Assembly (NCBI GenBank): GCA_019695185.1
Contig: JAIBAN010000032.1
Span: 1-64,000, forward strand
From: Blastocatellia bacterium
GTDB taxonomy: Bacteria > Acidobacteriota > Blastocatellia > Chloracidobacteriales > Chloracidobacteriaceae
DNA length: 64,000 nt
Direction: 5' to 3'
Shown here: in pieces, positions 8,676 through 17,300 of the stretch
How the letters are laid out: each line of letters opens with the position of its first letter
Numbering within the stretch: the stretch's first letter is position 1
Notes under the pieces: model-generated
Seen by the model: only the letters and a program-made list of their open reading frames with translations
Database searches by the model: none
What the model was told of the DNA's origin: nothing
Program-made: the position numbers and the translations under genes

Positions 8676-9449
8676 TTAGATTTTCCAAACCTCCCACCAG
8701 GAAATTGGCGGTTGCTGCGGGCGGGCAGGTACCGTTCCATAAACCACAGATTCCAGCCCACTTGATGGTCGAAAGGTCCGCCCCAGCCGATCCCACATCG
8801 AAAACAAATTGGCGTAATTGGAATGGTCCTGATTTTCCAGGGTGGCGTGATGCAGTTTGTGCATGTTGGGGGTCACCCAGACCCACCGCAATATCCGGTC
8901 AACCGGTTCGGGGAGGAGAAAATTGGCGTGCTCAAACTGCGCCTGCAAAGCTGAGAGGGTTACATAACCGACAAAAACTCCCGGTGAAACACCAAGTATC
9001 ACCCCTCCCCCAATCTGAAATCCCACCCGGATCAATGTTTCACCCGGATGTTGCCGCAGTGCCGTGGTGACATCCACGTGGGTTTCAGAATGGTGCAGTT
9101 GGTGGCAGCGCCAACCCAAACCGTTCCGGTGCATGGTGACATGGGCCAGATAGGCACATCCGTCCAACCCGCAAATCCCAAGCAGGGCAGCCCCCCAGCC
9201 GGAAAAACCCAGCCAGGAAAGCATTCCCCAGTGCAGGTCCTGCGCCATCCTGAGGAGCCAGAAAATTACACCCGCCAGAATAAAGTTAATCACCAGCACC
9301 AGAGCTGTTAATGCCAGGTTGAATTTATAGATTTGCGCCCTTCTCGTTGGTCGCGGTTGAAGGGGGTAAACGGATTCAACCACCCACCAAAGCAAACCCA
9401 TCCCCAACAAGAGTTCCAATTGAACGGTTTCAGACCATCCGCTTTCCAT
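8676..9449 (-). CDS. Sterol desaturase / fatty acid hydroxylase superfamily membrane protein
   Basis: 257 residues, with hydrophobic segments near 10-27, 45-67 and 80-100 and a further pair around 145-170. It has the histidine clusters of the di-iron membrane hydroxylases: HVTMH (His103, His107), HQLHH (His116, 119, 120) and HKLHH (His197, 200, 201), plus isolated histidines at 124, 134, 174 and 209. The family hydroxylates or desaturates lipid-like substrates using O2. The actual substrate cannot be read from sequence; in bacteria relatives act on carotenoids, sphingolipids, ether lipids or hopanoids. AGGAAAG stands before the ATG. It has no close partner gene; its neighbour is the phosphatase on the other strand. 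Confidence 0.9.
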   Translation of the reverse strand: MESGWSETVQLELLLGMGLLWWVVESVYPLQPRPTRRAQIYKFNLALTALVLVINFILAGVIFWLLRMAQDLHWGMLSWLGFSGWGAALLGICGLDGCAYLAHVTMHRNGLGWRCHQLHHSETHVDVTTALRQHPGETLIRVGFQIGGGVILGVSPGVFVGYVTLSALQAQFEHANFLLPEPVDRILRWVWVTPNMHKLHHATLENQDHSNYANLFSMWDRLGRTFRPSSGLESVVYGTVPARPQQPPISWWEVWKI

Positions 9450-9832
9450 ATTGTTTCACTTTCCTGACCGGATGACCCAATCACTTGAAATAAAATCAAA
9501 TTTCGATTATCTTTCAATTGTAAGAATTTTCATTTATAGAAATAGCACAAATGGCATAAATTTCAATTCTTTTATTCCCACCTTTGGCAGACATCACAAA
9601 GGGTCCAAACAGCGGAGGTGTTTTCTTGAACTGATGGGGGTAATGGATTTGAGGCAGCTCCATGTGGTAATGACCCATTGCCATTCCCCTGTTCCTCAAT
9701 GACAGGGGAAGGCGAAATGCCACGAAATGGAATCGTGGAACGAAACCAACCTTGAGTGAACCAACTGAATTCGGTGAAGGAACAGTTGGCCCCAATGGCC
9801 GTACCGAATTCCTTGGATGAAAGTACCTAACC
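9450..9832. other. AT-rich intergenic region, probable promoters
   Basis: 383 bases between two divergent genes. Bases 9480-9580 are strikingly AT-rich compared with the surroundings and probably carry promoters for the desaturase-like gene, the superoxide dismutase gene, or both. I cannot assign exact -35/-10 elements, and no gene is visible. Confidence 0.4.
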
Positions 9833-10564
9833 ATGAAAAACAGTACACGGCGTGAGGCTTTGAAAACCATGCTGGCAGGTGGCGCGGGCCTGCTCGCAAC
9901 AGTAAACCCATTAACTGCCCAAACCCCGCCAATCCCATCCGGAGTTCGCGCTTTTCAAGGTAAGCATCAACCCAAACAACTCCCATTTGATCCGGCCAAA
10001 CTGAACGGAATTTCTGAAAAACTGATTCGTTCCCACTGGGAAAACAATTATGGCGGAGCCGTGAAAGCTCTCAATGTGATTGAACAGCGGCTGGAAACGA
10101 CCCTCAAGGAAAAAGACCTGCCTGCTTTTGTCTATGGTGACCTGAAACGGGAAGAACTGCTTCGGACCGGTTCAGTTGTTCTGCACGAACTGTACTTTGG
10201 CAACCTCGGCGGGGACGGAAAAGTGGCTGGACCCGTGACTGAGACGCTCACCACTTGGTTTGGCAGTGTCGGACAATGGGAAGCTGAATTCACTAAAACC
10301 GCAATGGCCCTGAGTGGTGGGTCCGGTTGGGTAGTGCTGGCGGCCAACCTGCACACCGGGGAATTTCATAATTATTGGGCCTGGGACCATATGCACCAGC
10401 CTCCCGGCAGCCTGCCGTTGCTGGTGTTGGATCTGTATGAACATGCCTACCAGATGGATTACGGGGCTGCGGCAGCCAAATATGTGGAGGCATTTTTCAA
10501 AAACATCAACTGGGAGGTTGTCAATCGGCGGGCTCAGGCAGCCCTCAAGTTCAAACTGGATTGA
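9833..10564 (+). CDS. Exported Fe/Mn superoxide dismutase
   Basis: 243 residues. The Fe/Mn SOD metal ligands are all present: His68 (SHWENNYGG), His118 ([12 protein letters not shown]), Asp200 and His204 (VLDLYEHAY). It converts superoxide to O2 and H2O2. Unusually for this enzyme, residues 1-30 form an export signal with a basic RREAL start and a hydrophobic [11 protein letters not shown] core ending near LTAQ, resembling a Tat signal although only one arginine pair is seen. The enzyme therefore probably acts in the periplasm, fitting export after metal loading. The gene is monocistronic, with an AT-rich spacer upstream and a heptamer array downstream. Metal preference (Fe or Mn) cannot be decided here. 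Confidence 0.92.
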   Translation: MKNSTRREALKTMLAGGAGLLATVNPLTAQTPPIPSGVRAFQGKHQPKQLPFDPAKLNGISEKLIRSHWENNYGGAVKALNVIEQRLETTLKEKDLPAFVYGDLKREELLRTGSVVLHELYFGNLGGDGKVAGPVTETLTTWFGSVGQWEAEFTKTAMALSGGSGWVVLAANLHTGEFHNYWAWDHMHQPPGSLPLLVLDLYEHAYQMDYGAAAAKYVEAFFKNINWEVVNRRAQAALKFKLD

Positions 10565-10583
10565 AATCAGCTTGCGCTGACCT

Positions 10584-10604
10584 GAACTGAGAACTGAGGA
10601 CTGA
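10584..10604. repeat. Heptamer tandem array (GGACTGA type), three units
   Basis: GAACTGA, GAACTGA, GGACTGA, lying 20 bases after the superoxide dismutase stop in the spacer before the transporter gene. Confidence 0.8.
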
Positions 10605-10740
10605 GCCTGTTTTCATTCCTGGTGCTGTGCGCTGGCTGCCTGAAGTCTGACCTGCAAGGTGAGGATGCCTTCAGCAGCTCGGGCGGCAGGTTGCCCGCCG
10701 CCCAGCCCATTGCAACCCTTCGTTCCCAAGACGGACAGCC

Positions 10741-11973
10741 ATGCTTTCGTTTCTGACGCTGGATGGAAAACTTCTTTTTGTAACGCGCATGGTGCGTTTG
10801 TTTGCCTACGGCGCACTGTCGGTGGTCCTCACCTTGTATTTGTCCAGCCTTGGGTTTTCAGATTGGCAAATCGGTTTGTTGCTTAGTTTGACGTTGGTTG
10901 GGGATACTGGAATTTCCCTCTGGATTACACTGGCGGCGGACCGTCTGGGACGCCGCCGGATGCTCGTGCTGGGGTCCGGGTTGATGGTCCTGGCGGGCAT
11001 GGTTTTTGCGTTCACCGGGAATTTCCTGTTGTTGCTGGCCGCCGCTATGGTTGGAACCATCAGCCCAAGTGGCGGCGAAGTGGGCCCATTTCTTTCCATT
11101 GAACAGGCCATTCTGTCCCAAACCATCACAGACGAGCACCGGACCCGGCTGCTTGCCTGGTATAACCTGGTAGGCTCAATGGCAACGGCGGCCGGAGCCT
11201 TGGCTGGTGGAAGCCTGACCGGTTGGTTGCAAAATGCAGGGAGTTCCCCGCTCCAAAGCTACCGGGTGGTCCTCATCGGCTACGGAATGTTGGGAATTGT
11301 ACTGGGTTGCAGCTTTGCCGGATTGTCGGCTGCGGCTGAGGTCACTCAACCCATTCAAAGTGCGGCGACCACGCGCTTTGGCCTGCACCGTTCCCGGCCA
11401 GTGGTGGCCCGGCTGGCGATGCTCTTTATGGTTGACTCCTTTGCCGGGGGCCTACTGGTGCAAAGCCTGCTGGCCTATTGGTTTACGGTCCGGTTTGGGG
11501 CCGGTCCGGGAACGCTCGGCGGAATCTTCTTCGCAGGAAACCTCCTGGCCGGGTTGTCCGCCCTGCTTGCAGCGCGCCTCGCCCGGCATTTTGGACTGGT
11601 CAACACAATGGTGTTCACCCATATTCCATCAAACCTGCTGTTGCTGCTGGTTCCCCTCATGCCGAGCCTGGGTTGGGCAGTGCTGGTGCTGCTCCTCCGG
11701 TTTACTATCTCCCAAATGGATGTGCCCACGCGACAGTCCTACATTATGGCTGTGGTTGCCCCGGATGAACGGACCGCCGCCGCCGGGATTACGTCGATTG
11801 TCCGCACGGCTTCAAGTTCTCTGGCTCCGTTCGTGACAGGATGGTTGCTGACCAATTCCTGGTGGAGCACGCCCTTCTTTTTGGCAGGAGGGCTGAAAAT
11901 CATATATGACATCGCTTTATATCGGAGCTTTCGAAACCTGAAACCCCCGGAAGAACAAGCCACAGAAGCCTGA
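10741..11973 (+). CDS. Major facilitator superfamily transporter
   Basis: 410 residues with about 12 hydrophobic segments, the standard MFS size. The loop between helices 2 and 3 carries the family signature as DRLGRRRMLVLGSG (about residues 60-75). A central cytoplasmic loop near 205-225 divides the two halves, and the second half starts at VARLAMLFMVDSFAGG. MFS proteins are secondary transporters; this resembles drug/metabolite efflux members, but the substrate cannot be inferred. The start at 10741 is a choice with only a weak ribosome site. The stop lies inside a short palindrome that may end transcription. Confidence 0.88.
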   Translation: MLSFLTLDGKLLFVTRMVRLFAYGALSVVLTLYLSSLGFSDWQIGLLLSLTLVGDTGISLWITLAADRLGRRRMLVLGSGLMVLAGMVFAFTGNFLLLLAAAMVGTISPSGGEVGPFLSIEQAILSQTITDEHRTRLLAWYNLVGSMATAAGALAGGSLTGWLQNAGSSPLQSYRVVLIGYGMLGIVLGCSFAGLSAAAEVTQPIQSAATTRFGLHRSRPVVARLAMLFMVDSFAGGLLVQSLLAYWFTVRFGAGPGTLGGIFFAGNLLAGLSALLAARLARHFGLVNTMVFTHIPSNLLLLLVPLMPSLGWAVLVLLLRFTISQMDVPTRQSYIMAVVAPDERTAAAGITSIVRTASSSLAPFVTGWLLTNSWWSTPFFLAGGLKIIYDIALYRSFRNLKPPEEQATEA

Positions 11974-11984
11974 GTTCAGGCTTC
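11965..11984 (+). terminator. Short palindrome overlapping the MFS stop codon
   Basis: The arms AAGCCTGA and TCAGGCTT are perfect complements around a two-base centre and include the TGA stop. There is no following T-run, so function as a terminator is uncertain. Confidence 0.35.
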
Positions 11985-12059
11985 AACGAATGACGATGGT
12001 TGTTTGATCTTTCTCTAGTGCGAGCTGTTGCATTCTTGGCTGCAAGCAACAGGCTGATG

Positions 12060-12583
12060 TTCTCAAGCCGATTTTTGTTTTTGTGGAATTTCCGGACCAC
12101 CTGCATCAGTCTGACGGCAATTCCCCTTTCGTTGCTCGCGGCGGTGCCAACGATGGACTATTTCGGATTGAGCATCAACACCATGAGGCTGGGCGGTATG
12201 GCCATCGCCATTGGGGAACTGGTGGACGACGCCATTGTGGACCTGGAAAGTGTGTTCCGCCGGTTGAAACTCAACACCAAGCTGCCGCACCAGGAACCGG
12301 TCGTCCGGGTTATTTTCACCCCATCAAGCGAAATCCGAAACTCGATTGTCTTTGCAACACCTATCATCGTGACCCTTTCGGTGGCTCCCCTGGTTGGGTT
12401 TATCACGCTCGTTGGCAACGCCACCGCAACGGAATCATGCTCATCACTCACTATCTTCATTTGATGCATGAAGAAGCGGTCAGCTTTCGTGCGGCTATCG
12501 TGCAAGGTTCGCTGGAGCGACATTTTCAGGAGCAGCCACACCCACGGCGGGCGGAGGATGGAGTGAAACGGAGCAGGTGACAC
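12060..12583 (+). pseudogene. Remnant of a CusA/CzcA-type heavy-metal RND pump
   Basis: The first part (to about 12,425) encodes a stretch typical of the fourth to sixth membrane helices of heavy-metal RND pumps: LFLWNFRTTCISLTAIPLS, then GGMAIAIGELVDDAIVDLE, where the paired aspartates are the proton relay. The frame then changes and encodes NGIMLITHYLHLMHEEAVSF, which in intact pumps lies several hundred residues later. So most of the central porter domain is deleted, and the join has also lost one base: ATRNGIML would need ACC CGC AAC but ACC GCA ACG is present. No N-terminal 300 residues or true C-terminus remain. This is a decayed gene, unrelated to the intact RND operon at 48-54 kb. Confidence 0.88.
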
Positions 12584-12871
12584 CGTGAACCAAGCAATGA
12601 AACCCGAACGGCCAAGGGTAGAGAACGGAAGCCTTGGATTGCTATTTCAGAACCAGTGTGGTGCCCCAGACGGTTCCCGGCGTTGAGAAAACCGGCGGTT
12701 GGCGGCGGCGTTGTGTGCCATTCGGAGGGAAGGCTTGCGACCCTCAACTTTTTTACTTTCGGGTTTCCCGTCTTGTTTCAGATTGAGACAGGTATGGCCC
12801 GCTGGCTCTTGGCAACCAGAAATCGTCGTTCCTGGGTAGCCGTGCGGAGGTTTGTTCCTTTTTTCAGGGCT
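12584..12871. other. Spacer after RND remnant, nothing recognised
   Basis: About 290 bases without a supportable gene, lying between decayed pump sequence and a convergent DUF4350 gene. It may be further degraded remnant, but I recognise no family in any frame. Confidence 0.35.
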
Positions 12872-13858
12872 TCATGGATGTGCTTTGGGATGGCTTGAGG
12901 GTTTGGGTTCGGATTTTCCTGCTTCAGGAAGCAACCCCGAAAGCCAGTGAACCAAATTCAACAGAAACTGAGGGTTTTGAGCTGCGAGCGGTGCATTCAT
13001 CCCCATTGGATTTTTGTTGGGTCCGGCCAGTTGAGCCGAAAACATGGCTGCCTCGCCAAAAACGGCAACCTTCCCCTTGCCAAACTGAAAAACAGCTCCC
13101 TGGTACCAACCCTCTAGCGGAATCCGAGGGGTTTTTTCAGAAAACTCCCAGGCCTTTTCCGGAAGCAGACAATTGACGGTGGAAGCAAAAACCAGCAATG
13201 GTTGGGCCGGTCCCACAATCTGGAAGGCAGAGCCTGTAAAAGTAACCACCGCATCCACCTTTTCATGTTCTGAGCGGCCACTCAGGATGGGATGGTCTTT
13301 CAAGGTACCGTCCGCCAGCCTGAAAACCAGGGTCCCTCCTTTGGCTTTTTGGTCAAGGGCATATCCATTACTAAAGCGAACCCCCAGGGCTGCCCCCAAA
13401 TCAGTAGCCGCTCCGGCAAAGGGCATATGGTCAGCAATCAGAAGCAAGGAACCACCATTGTTCACCCAGGAGCAAACTGATTCAATCTCTGCTTTGGTAA
13501 AAGCCGAGGGATTGGGCAAGCTCCAATCTGATTGGTTCTGTTCCGCCAGAGCATTGGCAATAACCAGTATTTTTCCTTGGTCCAGCGTACTTTTTTGAAA
13601 TTTTGAACGGGATGGGGTGACCACGTATCCGTCCCGGCGGAGCAAATCGGCAAAAGGTTGATAGCGGCCATCAGCGGTGTGAAAGTTAAAATGGGCTTCG
13701 TCAAGGAGGACCACCGGTCCTTTATGCTCCGGGAAAGCCGGAGATTTGACTGCCGGTTTGAAGGCTGTATCAGAAACCTGCTGGGGATTGGCCAGTGAGA
13801 TGGACCAACCTGCAAGCCACGCCATCAGGACCACCAGGGTCAATTTCATTCGGGACAT
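12872..13858 (-). CDS. Secreted DUF4350-like protein
   Basis: 328 residues with an N-terminal signal peptide (basic SRMKLT, then a hydrophobic LVVLMAWLAGWSISLA core, predicted cut near residue 24). The mature part begins GPVVLLDEAHFNFHT, then has a Rossmann-like alternation with ILVIANALAE and SLLLIADHMPFAG, resembling the class I glutamine-amidotransferase-like fold of DUF4350 proteins; no catalytic Cys-His-Glu triad is obvious. GKVAVFGEAAMFSAQL near the C-terminus matches the end of that fold. AGGTGAG precedes the ATG. Family members of this kind often sit in envelope-associated operons, but this one is alone. Function unknown; a ligand-binding or regulatory role is more likely than catalysis. 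Confidence 0.7.
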   Translation of the reverse strand: MSRMKLTLVVLMAWLAGWSISLANPQQVSDTAFKPAVKSPAFPEHKGPVVLLDEAHFNFHTADGRYQPFADLLRRDGYVVTPSRSKFQKSTLDQGKILVIANALAEQNQSDWSLPNPSAFTKAEIESVCSWVNNGGSLLLIADHMPFAGAATDLGAALGVRFSNGYALDQKAKGGTLVFRLADGTLKDHPILSGRSEHEKVDAVVTFTGSAFQIVGPAQPLLVFASTVNCLLPEKAWEFSEKTPRIPLEGWYQGAVFQFGKGKVAVFGEAAMFSAQLAGPNKNPMGMNAPLAAQNPQFLLNLVHWLSGLLPEAGKSEPKPSSHPKAHP

Positions 13859-14145
13859 ATGCTCACCTGCTTGGGTTTGCCAATCCGTTCTCGGATTTTG
13901 GGGGAATGGCTCAAGGTACCGGGCTGGGGGATTGTACTCCCTCTGTGATAAAGGAAAAAGGGAAGTTCCAGTTCAGCTTCACCAGCTTTTGTTCCAGCCC
14001 TCGCTTTCGGCCAAGTAAACCGGTGGCTTGTCCCATCAGCAAAGGGTGTGCGTCCCAAGCCCCCAAATTCGGTATTGCCGGCAACCATCTCTCATATCGA
14101 ACTCAATCGGACCACACAACATTGGAACACTTTGCCATTTTATTC

Positions 14146-14231
14146 TCACCGCAGAGGCGCAGAGAAGACGCAGAGGATGTGTAGGGGAAAAAACAGAAAA
14201 ACTCTGCGAAAACTCCGCGCCTCTGCGGTGA
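14146..14231. repeat. Long palindromic element, copy 1
   Basis: The arms TCACCGCAGAGGCGC (14146-14160) and GCGCCTCTGCGGTGA (14217-14231) are perfect 15-base complements, with inner CAGAG/CTCTG segments. It is closely similar to the element at 25211-25303. Such elements are often mistranslated as small proteins ending in LCASAV; I reject those frames. Confidence 0.9.
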
Positions 14232-14317
14232 AAGGATAAATTCAAAATGTTCCCATCTGTGGTGGACCGCTTTCGTCAGCCAGCACCCTTTCCCGGCCTG
14301 TGTTCCCCTTCCCAATG

Positions 14318-14340
14318 AGCCGAACCGTCGGAGTTCGGCT
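14318..14340 (-). terminator. Hairpin directly after the first giant gene
   Basis: The arms AGCCGAAC and GTTCGGCT form an eight-base stem with a seven-base loop, three bases beyond the stop codon of the giant gene on the minus strand. The T-run is weak, so termination is likely but not certain. Confidence 0.55.
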
Positions 14341-14343
14341 TTG

Positions 14344-17300
14344 TTACCGTTTCGTGAGGTTCATGTAAATATCCTCCGAGCCGGTGTGTGTGCCGGTCCA
14401 AAAGACCAGCAGGCCATCTTTGCCGGAGGGGATGAGCCCCAGATGTTCCCCATAATTGGCGGCCCAGGTGCGCCCCGGATTTGAAACGGAGGTATTGGAA
14501 GGCAGGTCAGACACCTGCCGGGCAGTAAAATCCACTCCTCCATTGGTTGACCAAGCCACGTAAACGTGGGCTGTTTCGCCGGTGGGGTCATGGCGTGTGT
14601 CATAAAAACCAAGTGAGACAGTTCCGCCTGAATCTACGGCAAGACTGGGAAGGAACCGTTCCCCCTGAACGGCAGCGGCGATGGCCTGGGGAGTCGTCCA
14701 GCTTTGCCCGTAATTGGTGGAACGACTGAACCAGACCTCCATGCGGTCGTTTTTGACATCGGCAAACAGAGCCAAAAAGGTGCCGGGGCGGGTGTTGTCG
14801 GCGGCGATGGTCAGATTGGGAGTGGCAACCGTGTCAGCCAGAGCGCTGATTTTTCTGCCGGACCCGATTTGCGTGGGGGAAATCACCACCGGAGCCCCAA
14901 AACTCAGGGAATCAGCCCCAAATCGGCACATCAGGCGGCTCTGCCCATCATCATTCCATCCAATCATCAAACCTCCCGTGGAAGGGACGCACAGGGTTGG
15001 ATGGGAAACCTGACCGGCGGCTATTTCAAGCAGCCTTCGCGCCGCCAAATCGTAAAACCGGATGTGGTGAGTGTTGCCTGCAACCGTCTGGTCTTCCCAG
15101 GCAAGGTAGGGCCGCCCTCCGGCCACGGCAATCACCGGGCGACCAAGGGCCACAAATTCCGCTGCGCCATGAGTTTCCAAGGCAACCGGAGGCGCAAACG
15201 TCACCCGGTCGTTCAGCTTTTGGGAAAGAACCAAGGCAGTTGCATTGTTATCCACATCAGCCACCACATAAACCACCATCAGGTTTCCATTTTGGTCATA
15301 AGCCGCTGCTGGTTCAAAAGCGGTGTGGTACGTCTTGCCGCCAACCGTCCGGCTCAGGTTCACCTGCCGCCAACTGCCGCCGTCCTCCGTGTATTTCACC
15401 ACCACGTTTCCACTGGCGTAATCGTTGGCCACCACTGCCATCCGGCGCGGTTCGTTCGGGTCAACCGCCGCCTGCACCCCGGCCTGCAAACCGGCTCCAC
15501 CAATAAACAAGGACTGAGGACTGAGGACTGAGGGCTGAGGATTTTGCTCTTCGAAACCCGAATTTTGATTCCCCAGTTTGAAGGTAAAGCTGCCCACCGG
15601 TTTTGCCACCGGAGAGGTGTTTGTCGCAGCGTAGAAATCGGCCACAAACTGGAACTGGGCACGGTTGGTCTGGTCCACCGCAATCCGGAAATCCACCGGA
15701 ATTGAATTTCCGGGAGCCAAGGGCGCGGAAACCGATTGCTGGGCGCTGCCCCCGGCGGGCGTCCCGCTGTTGCGGGAATCAAGATAATAGGGGCGCGGGT
15801 CGTTGGGAATTTCCGGAATCTTGGCCAATTGGCGGACCTGCCAGTACAACGGAGCCTGCAAGGTCTGGCCGGAAGTGTTGGTCATCATGCCCTGGATGGT
15901 AAAGGTTCCGTAACTGGTATCAACCGGATTGGAGGGCGGCGTGCTGCCCGTGTAGCTGGTTCCCGTCACTGAGAGCGAAACCAGGCTGGTGGCCTGAATA
16001 GCCACCTGCGTGCTGGCGGTGCCGGTGCAGCCGCCGGTTGGGTTGGTGATGGTGACGGTATAGGTTCCGCTCATGGCCTGGGTTGCTCCCAGCCGGACCG
16101 GGTTTTGTTGGGTTGAAGTAAACCCGCCCGGACCAGTCCAACTGTAGGTATAGGTTCCGGCCAATCCGGGGGTGGCCAGCAGTTGGAGCGGGCCGTTCAG
16201 CAACACCGGTCCATTGTAGGAAGCGGCCACTGTCGGAGCCGGAACGACTGTAACCATGACCGGAACCGTCTGAAAACTGCACCCTCCCACCGTTACCCGA
16301 CAGAAATATGAGTCACTGGCCGAAACAGTGATGGCTTGCGTGGTGGCCCCGGTATTCCACAGATAGGTGCTTCCCCCACCCGCAGCATTGGCCGTGAGGG
16401 TGACGGCTCCGCCCTGACAGAAGGTGGTCGGCCCGCTGGCGGCAACAGTGGCGGTCGTGGCCAGAGTGACCGTCACATTGGCGCTGCTGGAACATCCGGA
16501 AATGCTGTTGGTGACGGTCCAGCGCAGGATGAACGGAGAGGTGGTTCCACCCGTGTGCTGGAATGTCGCATTGGGTGTGGTTGAGGAAAAGAAATTCCCG
16601 CTGATTCCCGGCGTGACGATACTCCATTGGCCGGTTTCATTGGCTCCAGGCGAGTTGCCGCCCAATCCGAAAATGCCGTTGCCGCTGCACATGGTGAACG
16701 AACCTGGGGCAGTTGCGACTGGTGGAATAAACACCGTGAAAACCTCACCGGTAAAGGGCAGGAAGGCAATTCCCGGTGTAACACCGGTTGTGTTCGTCAG
16801 GTTGAGGCCAAGAGTTCCGGCACCACTTCCAACCGTGGCGGTCACCGTGTAGGTTGTCCCGCTGCCGGTAATGCCGGTCAAAGCCGGGCCGGTCAGACCC
16901 GAATTCGCCAGAGTAAAATTGGAAAGGGATAACCCGGTTACCGAATTGGCGAGAACCAGATTCCAACTGACGGAAACTCCCGTGTTGCACACGACTGCAC
17001 TTCCAAGGCGGGCCAGGGAAAGAACCTTGAGCGGGATATAAAACAATCGGACCGAATCGAAAATGGCTCCGGTCAGACAGTTGCGCGAGTTCCTTCCCAA
17101 TCCCCGCACCCGAACAAAAAGATTTTGATTGACTGACAGGGCCAGTCCGGTCAATTGCCAGCCACCTGAAATCCGGGTTCCGTTCCCCAGTGCCGTGTAG
17201 GTGATTCCATCGCTTGACCGCTCAAAGGTCACCTGTTCGACTTCGGGGCTGGCACCGCTGCGCAGCCAGGTCAGCGTGGTCCCGGTGGCATTGACCGACA

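Larger units (their letters stand above)
13859..14343. other. 485-base spacer containing a long palindrome
   Basis: No gene is seen between DUF4350 and the first giant paralogue. The right half holds the palindromic element at 14146-14231 and a hairpin directly after the giant gene. The left half shows nothing recognisable. Confidence 0.5.

Noticed and set aside
14036-14245. Small frames across the palindrome at 14146-14231 (LCASAV-like translations)
   Set aside because: They are translations of the palindromic repeat on both strands, without ribosome sites; the structure explains the open frames.
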